DNA of 64,000 nt from Sandaracinaceae bacterium (lineage in GTDB: Bacteria > Myxococcota_A > Polyangia > Polyangiales > Sandaracinaceae): assembly GCA_020633195.1 (NCBI GenBank), contig JACKEC010000018.1:372001-436000 (forward strand), in the 5' to 3' direction. Both the position numbers and the translations under genes were made by a program. Position 1 is the first letter of the stretch; every line of letters begins with the position of its first letter. Positions 31,844-40,525 of the stretch are shown one piece after another. Under the pieces are notes generated by a model. That model was not told the DNA's origin and did not search any database. It saw only the letters and a list, made by a program, of their open reading frames with translations.

Positions 31844-34102
31844 ATGCTCGCGCCCGGTGAAATCGTCGGCGACCAGTTCCGCGTCGAGCGGCCCCTCGCC
31901 GAGGGCGGCTTCGGCGAGGTCTACGTCGCCACGCAGCTCGGGACGGGCAAGCCGCGGGCGCTCAAGGTCCTGCGGCCCGAGGTCGCGAACGATCCGCGCA
32001 CGCGCGACCGCTTCATCCAGGAGGCGCAGATCGGCGCGCGCATCGCGAGCGACCACGTGGTCGAGGTGGTGGCGGCCGGGATCGACGCGGCGCGCGGCGC
32101 GCCGTGGCTCGCGATGGAGCTCCTCGAGGGTGAGACGCTCGAAGACCGAGTTCGCGAGCGCGGGCCGTGCTCCGTGGAGGAGGCGCTCGCCGTCTTCAGC
32201 CAGCTCGGTCACGCGCTCGGCGTCGCGCACGCGGCCGGCGTCGTGCACCGCGACCTCAAGCCGGAGAACATCTTCGTCGCGACCGCGCGCCGCCACGACG
32301 TGGTGTTCACGATCAAGGTCCTCGACTTCGGCATCGCGCGCCTCCTCGCCGAGGCGCGGGACGCGACCATGAGCTCGCAGGCGATCGGGTCCCCGCTCTG
32401 GATGGCGCCCGAGCAGCTCTCGCAGGGCGCGCCGATCTCGCCGGCGACCGACGTCTGGGCCCTCGGGCTCATCGCCTTCTTCGCGTTGACCGGCCGCTCG
32501 TACTGGCAGGCGGGCAACACCCCGAGCCCGAGCGTCATGACGCTCATCCACGAGATCGCGACCGCGCCGATCCTCCCCGCGGGCGAGCGGGCGCGCCTCC
32601 TCGGCGCCCCGGTCACGCTGCCGGTGGGCTTCGACGCGTGGTTCGCCCGGTGCGTGGCCCGCGACCCCACCGCTCGCTTCCGCGACGCGGGCGAGGCGAC
32701 CGCCGCGCTCGCGTCGGTGCTCGGGGGATCGGGCGCCGCGCTCGCGCCGACCGCGCTCGCCCCGGGCGCCCCGTCGGCGCCCGCGGGCACGCCGTTCCCG
32801 GCGACCCACGCCAGCGCCGCGCCACCCCCCGCGGCCCGACCCAAGAGCGCGCTCCCGTGGGTGCTCGGCCTCGGCGGCGTCCTCGTCGTGCTCGGGATCG
32901 TGGCCCTCGGCGCGACGATCGCGGGCGTCGCTCTCTTCGGCGGCGGCGACGACGACGACGCGCCACCGCCGGTCGCCGCGGTCCGACCTCCCGTGCCCGC
33001 GACGGATCCCGAGGCGATGCGCGCGCCCACCGCGCCCGTCGCGCCGGCGCCCCGACCCGCGGCGGGAGCCGCGAGCGCCGTCGTCGTGTCCGCCTCTCAG
33101 TCGTGCGCGCGCTTCGAGGGATCGGGCTGGTGGTGCTGGGGCACCGGCGCGTTCCCCAGCGAGCGCGGCCTCACCCCGCGCGCGTCGGTCCCGGTCGCGC
33201 TGGTGGGCGTCCCCGCGACGGGATCGCTCGCCCTCGGAGGCTACGCCGGGTGCGCGATCGACGGGCTCGAGCGCGCGCTCTGCTGGGGGATGACGGTGCA
33301 CACCAGCGCCGGGGACGGAGGCGGATCGACGCCCGCCGAGGTGGCCGACCTCGAGCACGTCCGCGAGGTCGCGCTCGGCGTCCGCTTCGCGTGCGCGCGC
33401 ACCGCGAGCGGCTACGTCGAGTGCTGGGGCGACGGCGACTCGGGACAGCTCGGCCGCGGTCGCCGCGAGGAGCGCAGCGCGCCCGCCCGCGTCGAAGGGC
33501 TCGACGAGGTCGAAGAGATCGACGCCGGCGTCGGCTTCGTGGTCGCGCGACGCCGCGACGGCTCCGTGTGGAGCTGGGGCGACAACGTCCTGGGCGAGCT
33601 CGGGACGCGAGCGGGCGGCGAGCGCGCGACGCCCGCGCCGATCGAGGGCCTGCGCGACGTCGTCCAGGTCGCCGTCGGCGGCCACCACGGCTGCGCGCGC
33701 CTCGGCGACGGGACCGTGCAGTGCTGGGGCGGCAACGTCCGCGGACAGCTCGGGGACGGGACGACCCGCGCGCGCTCGACCCCGCGCCCCGTGCGAGGCC
33801 TCGGTGACGCCGTCGACCTCGTGGCAAGCCACGAGAGCACGTGCGCGCGTCGCCGTGACGGCACGTGGTGGTGCTGGGGCCTCGACTACCAGGGCGTGAT
33901 GATCGGCGCCGGCCGCGAGAACGTCACGACCCCGTTCCGCGTCGAGGGGCTCACGGGCGCCGTCGAGGTCGGCCTCGGTCGCTTCCACGGCTGCGCCCGA
34001 ACCGACGCTGGCGCGATCCTCTGCTGGGGCAACAACGAGCAGAGCTCGCTCGGCGACGGCACCGAGGCCTCACGGCTCGCGCCGGCGCCGCCGCGGTTCT
34101 GA
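31844..34102 (+). CDS. Ser/Thr kinase fused to RCC1-like propeller (kinase 2)
   Basis: 752 residues. Residues 1-290 are a complete Hanks-type kinase: AEGGFGEVYVA loop, Lys in RALKVLR, HRDLKPENIFV, DFGIARL and GSPLWMAPEQ. An Ala/Pro linker and one transmembrane helix (~336-366) follow. Outside the membrane, from ~410 to the end, are about seven RCC1-type repeats, each with a Cys/Val-Ala-Arg...CWG or SWG core (for example CARTASGYVECWGDG, CARLGDGTVQCWGGN, CARTDAGAILCWGNN). The propeller would be the sensor and the kinase the output. Such fusions are known from myxobacteria; the ligand is unknown. Next to it, divergently, is the Cys-rich lipoprotein. Confidence 0.95.
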   Translation: MLAPGEIVGDQFRVERPLAEGGFGEVYVATQLGTGKPRALKVLRPEVANDPRTRDRFIQEAQIGARIASDHVVEVVAAGIDAARGAPWLAMELLEGETLEDRVRERGPCSVEEALAVFSQLGHALGVAHAAGVVHRDLKPENIFVATARRHDVVFTIKVLDFGIARLLAEARDATMSSQAIGSPLWMAPEQLSQGAPISPATDVWALGLIAFFALTGRSYWQAGNTPSPSVMTLIHEIATAPILPAGERARLLGAPVTLPVGFDAWFARCVARDPTARFRDAGEATAALASVLGGSGAALAPTALAPGAPSAPAGTPFPATHASAAPPPAARPKSALPWVLGLGGVLVVLGIVALGATIAGVALFGGGDDDDAPPPVAAVRPPVPATDPEAMRAPTAPVAPAPRPAAGAASAVVVSASQSCARFEGSGWWCWGTGAFPSERGLTPRASVPVALVGVPATGSLALGGYAGCAIDGLERALCWGMTVHTSAGDGGGSTPAEVADLEHVREVALGVRFACARTASGYVECWGDGDSGQLGRGRREERSAPARVEGLDEVEEIDAGVGFVVARRRDGSVWSWGDNVLGELGTRAGGERATPAPIEGLRDVVQVAVGGHHGCARLGDGTVQCWGGNVRGQLGDGTTRARSTPRPVRGLGDAVDLVASHESTCARRRDGTWWCWGLDYQGVMIGAGRENVTTPFRVEGLTGAVEVGLGRFHGCARTDAGAILCWGNNEQSSLGDGTEASRLAPAPPRF

Positions 34103-34112
34103 TCGCGCGGCG

Positions 34113-34970
34113 TCAGCTCGGCTCGGGGCGCTTCGCGCTCGCGCCCTCGTGCCGGGCCTTCCACGCGGCGACGAGGTGGCGGTTGTCCTGGTCCCACGGG
34201 TGGAAGTCCGGCCGGAAGAAGTCGCGGTAGGGCCCCGCGACCTTCGTGATCAGCCCCTCGGGCCCGAAGTAGAACCGCGCCGCCTCCATCCACTCCTTCG
34301 CGGTCGGGCGGTGACCGAGCGACCGGAGCGCGGAAGACGTATTGCGGACCTGGTTGAAGAGGAAGACCAGCGTGGTCATGAGCCCCACGCGGCGCAGCAG
34401 GTCGCGATCACCGCTGACGGCTTCGAAGACGTCGAAGGCGACCGCCTTGTGCTCGATCTCCTCGACCGCGTGCCACATCAGCAGCTCGCGCACGGGCTCG
34501 GGCATCGACGCCGTCACCTCTTCGTGCGTGAGCATGTACTCGGCGAGGATCGCGGTGATGTGCTCGAGCACGACCGTCGACGCGAGGTGAACCGCGGGGG
34601 GCGCCGTGCGGACGTGCCGGTCGATGTTCTTCGCGACCGACTCCTCGACCGCGGAGGCGTCGAAGCCCATCGAGTCGAGCCACGCGTTGGCGAGCTCGTG
34701 CTGGTAGGAGTGCTGCCCCTCCTGCGCCGCGAAGCCGATCACCTGCTCACGGAGCACGGGGTCGGTGATCCGATCGCGGTAGTGCATGACGCTGCGGACG
34801 AACTCCTTCTCGCCGAGCGGGAACGTCGCCGAGAGCGCGGAGAGCGTCGCGGTGATCAGGCCGTTGCCGTCGAACCAGAAGCGCTCCTTCACCGAGGCGA
34901 AGTCGAAGTGCATGCGACGTGGACGCACGGGAGCGCGGTCGCGGGCCTGGGCACGAGTCGTCGGGGTCAT
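34113..34970 (-). CDS. COG3687/PF10118 predicted metal-dependent hydrolase
   Basis: 285 residues, mostly helical, no signal peptide. Ferritin-like metal motifs are visible: Glu/His in AAQEGQHSYQHE (~90-100), EHITAILAEY (~138-147) and EEIEHKAVAFDV (~170-181). This Glu/ExxH arrangement is that of the COG3687 family, likely a di-iron helical bundle; the reaction is not established, although relatives often lie next to fatty-acid or TetR regulators. Paired operator-like sequences occupy its upstream region (34997-35041). ATG 34970 is used; a second ATG at residue 20 (MHFDF) is possible. Confidence 0.85.
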   Translation of the reverse strand: MTPTTRAQARDRAPVRPRRMHFDFASVKERFWFDGNGLITATLSALSATFPLGEKEFVRSVMHYRDRITDPVLREQVIGFAAQEGQHSYQHELANAWLDSMGFDASAVEESVAKNIDRHVRTAPPAVHLASTVVLEHITAILAEYMLTHEEVTASMPEPVRELLMWHAVEEIEHKAVAFDVFEAVSGDRDLLRRVGLMTTLVFLFNQVRNTSSALRSLGHRPTAKEWMEAARFYFGPEGLITKVAGPYRDFFRPDFHPWDQDNRHLVAAWKARHEGASAKRPEPS

Positions 34971-34996
34971 CGCGTCCTCCTCCTCGGAGCAGCTAT

Positions 34997-35041
34997 TGAA
35001 CCAAGGTCAATGAAGAGTAGCGACTACTGAACGACAGTCAA
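34997..35041. promoter_or_regulatory. Two TGAAC-N4-GTCAA operator-like sites
   Basis: TGAACcaagGTCAA (34997-35010) and TGAACgacaGTCAA (35028-35041), starts 31 bp apart (three helical turns), in the upstream region of the COG3687 gene. Each is an imperfect palindrome of the size bound by TetR-type dimers. No regulator gene lies adjacent. The rest of 34971-35330 holds the inverted repeat at 35161 and nothing else recognised. Confidence 0.55.
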
Positions 35042-35160
35042 CAAGCCGCGTGCAGGAGGGGGGCGCGCGGACGTGCGACTCGAGGCTTCGTCGTCGTGGG
35101 CGAGACATACTATTGCAAACTTACTTGTCGCCCGAGACACGATGTCCACTGGGCCGATCC

Positions 35161-35197
35161 AGGACAGTGCTCGGTTTTGGAACAACCAAACTGTCCT
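35161..35197. promoter_or_regulatory. Inverted repeat upstream of the Cys-repeat lipoprotein gene
   Basis: AGGACAGT (35161-35168) / ACTGTCCT (35190-35197) with an inner GGTT...AACC pair, in an AT-richer region 130-170 bp before the start at 35331. It may be an operator or a transcript hairpin. Confidence 0.4.
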
Positions 35198-35330
35198 CTC
35201 ATGAGACGCTGACCATGTGTCCAGGTCGTATTTCATGAGTGATTTCGGGATACGGGGAGCGCTGGTCGCCTGGCACGCACATTGCGCGACAGAAGCCCGA
35301 GCCCGACTCGGGGCCTTGGGGAGGACGATC

Positions 35331-36704
35331 ATGAAGCGCTTGCAAACCATCGGTACCCTACTCGCCTTCGGATTGGGGTTTGGCGGCTGTATGGCGCCCT
35401 CGGGTGACGTCGCGGAGCTGGCGGAGGGGCTGACCGTGCTCGATCACACCGACACGTCGATCCACCTCGCCTACCGGCAGGCCGACGACGTGATCTTCCT
35501 CGAGGCCGTTCGCGGCGATCAGGTGCCCGAGCCCTACCGCGACGATCCGGAGTCCCCGCCCTACGAGATCGACGCGCGCTTCAGCAGCGACTCCGGCTTC
35601 ATCTTCTACCTGCAGCAGGGCGGCCACGGGTGGGTCGAGCCCGCTTGGGAAGAGGCGATGAACCGCCAGCTCGCGGATCGGACGCCGCTCGTCGGCTCGA
35701 ACGAGGTGCTCTTCCGCCTCGCCTCCGAGGCCTCGCGCACGATGCGTGAGGACATCGCCGAGCAGATCGGAGAAGAGGCGGCCGCCGCGCTCGCCCCCGA
35801 GATCGACTCCATCCACGCGTACGCGTCCGAGGCGCACAAGCAATTCCTCCTGCAGGACGCGGCGCGGCGTGAGCACCTCCGCGACGTGGACACCCCCACG
35901 CTGGAGATCCCGACCGAGACGGGCGACGTCGCCTACGGCACCCCCGGCCCCGGCGACCCGAACTACAGCTGCGCGGCCGCCGCGTCGTACGCGATCAGCC
36001 TTCACGCCGACTCGCTCGACGGCCTCCCGGGCTTCGCGGGCGGCTACCACAGCGCCACCGCGCGTCACTGGTTCAACGGCGCGGCCAGCTGCGGCAGCTA
36101 CTACTCGGTGCACAGCAACTGCAACCACGGCCGCTGCGCGACCACCATGACCCAGCGCCACATGTCCGGGTACAAGGCCTTCGCGGCGAACGTGCTGCGC
36201 GCGAACTCCTGCAGCGGCGAGTACAAGTGGGACTCGGACGGCGGCAGCTACGGCCACAACTGCCACGACGACACGCGCATCCAGATGCACAACTTCGTCT
36301 ACGAGAGCAACGAGGGCGGGCACTGGCGCTGGTGTGACGGCAACGACAACGACCACGACATCAGCGTCGACATCCTCTTCGTCGAGCTCGATCAGGACGG
36401 CTACCCCGAGTACAGCACCAGCACGAACCGCGGCTACGGCTCCGGCACGCACGTCTCGGCGCCGGCGCAGTGCGACTACATGCTCGGCTGCCCCGCGAGC
36501 TACATGGGCGCCAGCGACGGCTGCGACTGCTACGCCGACGGCGTCCAGTGCCCCGACACCGACTGCACGAACGGCGGGACGAGCTCCACGCCTCCCGCGC
36601 AGTGCGACTACACGCTCGGCTGCCCGGCGAGCTACATGGGCGCGAACGACGGCTGCGACTGCTACGCCGACGGCACGCTCTGCCCCGACTCGGACTGCTA
36701 CTAG
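35331..36704 (+). CDS. Secreted lipoprotein with two C-terminal Cys repeats
   Basis: 457 residues from ATG 35331, with GGGGAGGA 5 bases upstream. Lipobox FGGC. The middle has a disulfide-type Cys/His/Trp-rich domain (~205-350; for example GDPNYSCAAAASYA, HSNCNHGRCATT, HNCHDDTRIQMHN). The C-terminus carries two copies of a ~35-residue motif QCDY(M/T)LGCPASYMGA(S/N)DGCDCYADG..CPD(T/S)DC separated by a Thr/Ser linker. No catalytic motif is certain; the repeats resemble small disulfide modules used for binding. The stop overlaps that of the convergent hydrolase (shared CTAG). Confidence 0.88.
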   Translation: MKRLQTIGTLLAFGLGFGGCMAPSGDVAELAEGLTVLDHTDTSIHLAYRQADDVIFLEAVRGDQVPEPYRDDPESPPYEIDARFSSDSGFIFYLQQGGHGWVEPAWEEAMNRQLADRTPLVGSNEVLFRLASEASRTMREDIAEQIGEEAAAALAPEIDSIHAYASEAHKQFLLQDAARREHLRDVDTPTLEIPTETGDVAYGTPGPGDPNYSCAAAASYAISLHADSLDGLPGFAGGYHSATARHWFNGAASCGSYYSVHSNCNHGRCATTMTQRHMSGYKAFAANVLRANSCSGEYKWDSDGGSYGHNCHDDTRIQMHNFVYESNEGGHWRWCDGNDNDHDISVDILFVELDQDGYPEYSTSTNRGYGSGTHVSAPAQCDYMLGCPASYMGASDGCDCYADGVQCPDTDCTNGGTSSTPPAQCDYTLGCPASYMGANDGCDCYADGTLCPDSDCY

Positions 36705-37495
36705 AGCGACGCGCTCCAGCGAACCAGGGCGTCGGCGAGCTCGACGGCCTGGCTCGCTTGGAGGTTGTGACCGCCCTTCGCGAAGCGGACGACCTCGGGA
36801 TCGTTCACGCACGCGATCAGAGCCCGGCTGACCTTCGGCTCCACCGACGGGTCGTCTTCGGCCCACGCGACGAGCACGGGCTTGTCGAGCGCCCGCATCG
36901 TCCGCTCGAAGCGAGCGGGGTCCTGACGAGCGCAGAGGCGGAGGGCCCAGACCTGCTCCGCTTCGCTCAGCCGCTTCGAGTAGCCCGCGAGGCGGGCCAC
37001 CGGGAGGAGCACACCGGCGGTCGCGCGCCGCGCGAGGGGGTGGAGGTCCACGACCCGCTCGATGACGCGGTAGGTCCGCGGGAACGTGCCGCGATGGAAC
37101 ATCGGCCCGGACCCGTTCACGAGCGCGAGGCCGGCGACGCGCTCGCTGGCGGCCGCGGCCTCGAGCGCCACCACGCTCCCCATCGAGTGGCCGAGGACGA
37201 CGGCGCCTTCGAGCCCGAGCGCCTCGATCGCCTCGACGACGACCTCGCCCAGGGCCGGCAGGGTCTGGTCTCGACTGGTTCGCTCGGGCGTCCGCCCGAA
37301 GCCGGGCAGATCGAGGCGGATCAAACGCAGGCGCCCCTCGAGGGCCGAGTCGAGCCACCGGAAATCCCGCGAGGTGGCCGGGGTGCCGTGCGCCGCGATG
37401 ACGGGACGGCCGCTGCCGGTGTCGGTGTGGAAGAGCGGGCCGGTGCTGAGGCTCAGCTCGTGAAGCTCGGGATCGAGCGGTCTCTCGGGGCGCAT
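36701..37495 (-). CDS. Alpha/beta-hydrolase
   Basis: 264 residues, cytosolic. Standard fold with oxyanion HGTPATSRDF, nucleophile elbow GHSMGS (~100), Asp in AWAEDDPS and His in GGHNLQ near the C-terminus; the catalytic triad is complete. The cap region contains the DPARFER segment common in this superfamily. Substrate unknown: ester or C-C hydrolase. Confidence 0.92.
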   Translation of the reverse strand: MRPERPLDPELHELSLSTGPLFHTDTGSGRPVIAAHGTPATSRDFRWLDSALEGRLRLIRLDLPGFGRTPERTSRDQTLPALGEVVVEAIEALGLEGAVVLGHSMGSVVALEAAAASERVAGLALVNGSGPMFHRGTFPRTYRVIERVVDLHPLARRATAGVLLPVARLAGYSKRLSEAEQVWALRLCARQDPARFERTMRALDKPVLVAWAEDDPSVEPKVSRALIACVNDPEVVRFAKGGHNLQASQAVELADALVRWSASL

Positions 37496-37517
37496 CGACG
37501 CACCCTACCGCGGGCGG

Positions 37518-39806
37518 TCACCGGCAGGGGATCGCCAGCGGCTCCACCAGGTCGAGGAGGTCGTTCAGGTTCGTGAAGTCTTCGGGGAGCACGTCTCCGA
37601 ACGGGATGTAGACGTCGGTCAGCGCCTCGCGCGAGGTGCTGTAGAGGACGCCGGTGGGCCGCTGGAACCGCTCGGCGTCGCCACACGCGACGGTGATGCG
37701 CCAGGCGTCGTAGACGGTCGGCTCGAAGGGCTGCCAGCGCATGTAGTAGTACGCGGTCGAGATCGTGCGGTCGGCGTCGTCGAGCAGGTGGTAATCGCAG
37801 TCCACCCGGTAGCGCCGCAGCGTGCTCAGGAACGGGCCCTCTTGGGCGCGGAGCACGTAGGTCTCGACGGCTCCCATGAAGGGGCGATCGATCGACGCAG
37901 GGCACGTGGGGATCGCGGGGGGAGCGTCGGGGAGAGGCATCAAGGGGGCCCCCGGCACGACGCGCGCTCGCACGCTCACGTGGACGACGTCCTCGTTCCC
38001 GAGGAACGGGTTGGTGCTCGTCACCCACACGGTCGCGAAGTCGGTGTCGCGGACGCGCGGCAGCACCACGGTGGCGGGCGCGCCCGCGCCGGGGACGTCG
38101 ACGTGCTGCGGCGTCCCGCCCGGGACCCCGACCTGGAGGTCGACCTGCAACACCGAGTCTCCGGTGACGGTGACCTCGACCTCGAGGTCGGAGGCCTGCG
38201 AGGCGAGCGGCGCGTCGTCGGCGTAGCGCGCGAGGCGGAGCTCCTGCACCTCGTAGCTGAGCGGCGGGAGGGTGACCTCGTCGGTGCGCCACGCGCCGTC
38301 GCCGCGGACGCCTCGCACCTCGGGCTCGGGATCCACACCGCCGTACGCCTCGGGCGCCGTCCACAGCAGCTCGCGCACGAAGTCGGTCCAAGCGGCGCTC
38401 AGCCCGCTGGCGCCGCCGCTTCGAGCGAGCAGCACGTCGTCGACCGCCACGACCGACGGCTCGATCCCACCGGTCCCGCTGTCGTCGGTCACGGCCTCGA
38501 GCATCTCGCGATAGAAGGTCGCGTCGCCGAGGCGCTGCTCGAGGAAGACGAAGAAGTCCTGCGTGACGTCGGGCGCGGGGTCGTGTCCGTTCGGATCGAA
38601 GATCGACCGGCCCCGATGGATCGCGCCCGTCTGGCTCGGGTCGCGCGACGGCCCGCTCCCCGCCGCCCAGTGCAGGCGCCCCGCCATCGCCGTGGCCGAC
38701 CCCTCGATGAGCCAGAGGCCCTCGGGGTCGAGCCAGCCCGCGAGCGAGTTGGGGGCGAACCGGTGCGTGGCGCCCCACTGCACGGCGTGGAAGTACTCGT
38801 GCATCGCGGTGCTGATCCGCTCGGGCTGCGTTCGAGTCGCGTTGAGGTAGCTCGAGCCACCCCAGAGGGCCGAGCCCGCCCAGGTCCCGCCGTCCGGGGC
38901 GCGCGAGCGGAACCGCTCCGGGAGGTACTCGCGCCAGCTGTCCAGGTCGGCGACGTAGAAGTCGTACCGCGTGAAGTAGGAGCCGACGTTGGGCAGCGAG
39001 AAGCCGAGCTCGTCCACGTAGAACGCGCGGGCTCGCTCGAGCTCGGCCCCGAGCTCGAGGGCCTCCGCCTCGGTGACGCCGTCGCGGTAGTGGACATCGA
39101 AGCTCGTGGTGCTGACGGTCTGGTAGCCGGGCCCGCCCTCGATGGTGGCCATGATGGGCTGGAAGAAGGCGCCCAGCGCGATGGTCCCGACCGCGATGGG
39201 GCCGGCGTTGGCGACGAGGGTCGAGACGTTGAGCGCGAAGAAGCTGACGCCCTCGCCGCGCGGGGGCGCCCCGATCGGCGGCCCCTCGGGGAGGCTCGCC
39301 ACCGTGATCGGGACGCGGACGGTGCCGTCGCCGACGGACGCGGCGCGCCCCTGCGGGTGGAGGTACCCGTACGCGTAGGCCGTGATCATGGCCTCCTCGA
39401 GCGTCGCCCCGGCGGGGAGCCGCGCGGCGTCCACGGGGAGGTCGAGGTAGAGCGCGCTGGTGAGCGCGACCTCCCGATCGCTCGAGATCAGGAAGGCGGA
39501 GTCCGAGAGCGGGACCTGGCCGGCCGACGACAACGTGTCGTGCGCGTCGCGCTGCAGCGGGTAGGTCGTCTCGATCAGCGAGATCTCCGCGGGGCCGCCG
39601 AGCGAGCCCGGCGGGATCTCGAGCGTCGCGCCGCCGATCGTGAGGACCGCGCCGGTCGCCGGGTCGACGAGCTCGCTCACCGAGCCGATCACCTCGTAGC
39701 GCGGGAGGTCGAGGACGAAGTCCTCGGGAGCAGACGGCTCACACGAGGCGAGGAGCGCCGCGGCCGTGAGGGCCACGAAGCCGAGGCGCGCGTAGCGGGC
39801 GCTCAT
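37518..39806 (-). CDS. Large lipoprotein with HExxH metallopeptidase-like core
   Basis: 762 residues from ATG 39806. Lipobox ALLASC. Residues ~45-80 (ATGAVLTIGGATLEIPPGSL) resemble the ZU5-like 'IPPGAL' module. The centre has a gluzincin-type zinc site: HEYFHAVQW (~334) and a downstream Glu in LIEGSATAMAG (~368), about 34 residues on. The C-terminal ~300 residues are beta-rich with Cys residues. It is probably a secreted zinc peptidase or an inactive relative. No prodomain is obvious. Confidence 0.85.
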   Translation of the reverse strand: MSARYARLGFVALTAAALLASCEPSAPEDFVLDLPRYEVIGSVSELVDPATGAVLTIGGATLEIPPGSLGGPAEISLIETTYPLQRDAHDTLSSAGQVPLSDSAFLISSDREVALTSALYLDLPVDAARLPAGATLEEAMITAYAYGYLHPQGRAASVGDGTVRVPITVASLPEGPPIGAPPRGEGVSFFALNVSTLVANAGPIAVGTIALGAFFQPIMATIEGGPGYQTVSTTSFDVHYRDGVTEAEALELGAELERARAFYVDELGFSLPNVGSYFTRYDFYVADLDSWREYLPERFRSRAPDGGTWAGSALWGGSSYLNATRTQPERISTAMHEYFHAVQWGATHRFAPNSLAGWLDPEGLWLIEGSATAMAGRLHWAAGSGPSRDPSQTGAIHRGRSIFDPNGHDPAPDVTQDFFVFLEQRLGDATFYREMLEAVTDDSGTGGIEPSVVAVDDVLLARSGGASGLSAAWTDFVRELLWTAPEAYGGVDPEPEVRGVRGDGAWRTDEVTLPPLSYEVQELRLARYADDAPLASQASDLEVEVTVTGDSVLQVDLQVGVPGGTPQHVDVPGAGAPATVVLPRVRDTDFATVWVTSTNPFLGNEDVVHVSVRARVVPGAPLMPLPDAPPAIPTCPASIDRPFMGAVETYVLRAQEGPFLSTLRRYRVDCDYHLLDDADRTISTAYYYMRWQPFEPTVYDAWRITVACGDAERFQRPTGVLYSTSREALTDVYIPFGDVLPEDFTNLNDLLDLVEPLAIPCR

Positions 39807-39850
39807 GGATCGAGGATAGCGCAACGGTCCCGGGGGACCCTCCCAACCCC

Positions 39851-40495
39851 TCACTCGAGGAGGCCGCGGAGCTTCGCCTTGGTGAGCGCCTCGGCGCGAC
39901 CGCCCGCGTGGAGCTTCTCGTAGATGCGCTTGATGTGCGTGTGCACCGTGCTCCGGCTCACGAAGAGCCGCGACGCGATCTCCTTGTACGAGTAGCCGTC
40001 CTCGAGGCCTCGCAGCACCTCTGCTTCGCGCGGGGTGAGGGTGTACTGCTCGGCCACCGTGCCCTGCTCTCGGAACGCGGCCACGACGAAGCGCGCGACG
40101 CGCGGGCTCATGGGCGCGCCGCCCGCGAGCAGCTCGCGCAGCGCCTCCAAGAGCGAAGCGCCGCCGCCGCCCTTCAGCACATAGCCGCTCGCGCCCGCGA
40201 CGATCGCCTCGAACACCGACGCGCGGTCGTCGAAGACGGTGTGCGCCATGACCTCGAGCTCGGGCCGTCGCTGGCGGAGCGCCCGGATGACGTCCATCCC
40301 GGTGGTGTCGGGCAGGCCGAGGTCGCAGAGGAAGAGGTCCGCGGGGCCATCGAAGGCGAGCGCGTCCGCGCCAGTGCCGAACGCGCCGGCGACGATGAAG
40401 TCGGGCTCGGCGTCGAGGATGGCGACGAGCTCGTCGCGCAGCGCGTCGTCGTCCTCGAGCACCAACACCCGCGTGGGCACGTTCGCTGGGTCCAC
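39851..40495 (-). CDS. NarL/LuxR-type response regulator
   Basis: 214 residues from GTG 40495 (GGAGG just upstream), the usual size. The receiver has an EDDD acidic pocket, acceptor Asp in LFLCDLGLPD (~57), Thr in AHTVFDD and Lys in YVLKGGG. The C-terminal HTH has LTPREAEVLRGL, YKEIASRLFVSRSTVHTHI. It is divergent from the histidine kinase at 40526 with 30 bp between starts, a typical cognate pair. Confidence 0.94.
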   Translation of the reverse strand: MDPANVPTRVLVLEDDDALRDELVAILDAEPDFIVAGAFGTGADALAFDGPADLFLCDLGLPDTTGMDVIRALRQRRPELEVMAHTVFDDRASVFEAIVAGASGYVLKGGGGASLLEALRELLAGGAPMSPRVARFVVAAFREQGTVAEQYTLTPREAEVLRGLEDGYSYKEIASRLFVSRSTVHTHIKRIYEKLHAGGRAEALTKAKLRGLLE

Positions 40496-40525
40496 CCGGC
40501 CTCCATCACCTACGCTATCACCGCG

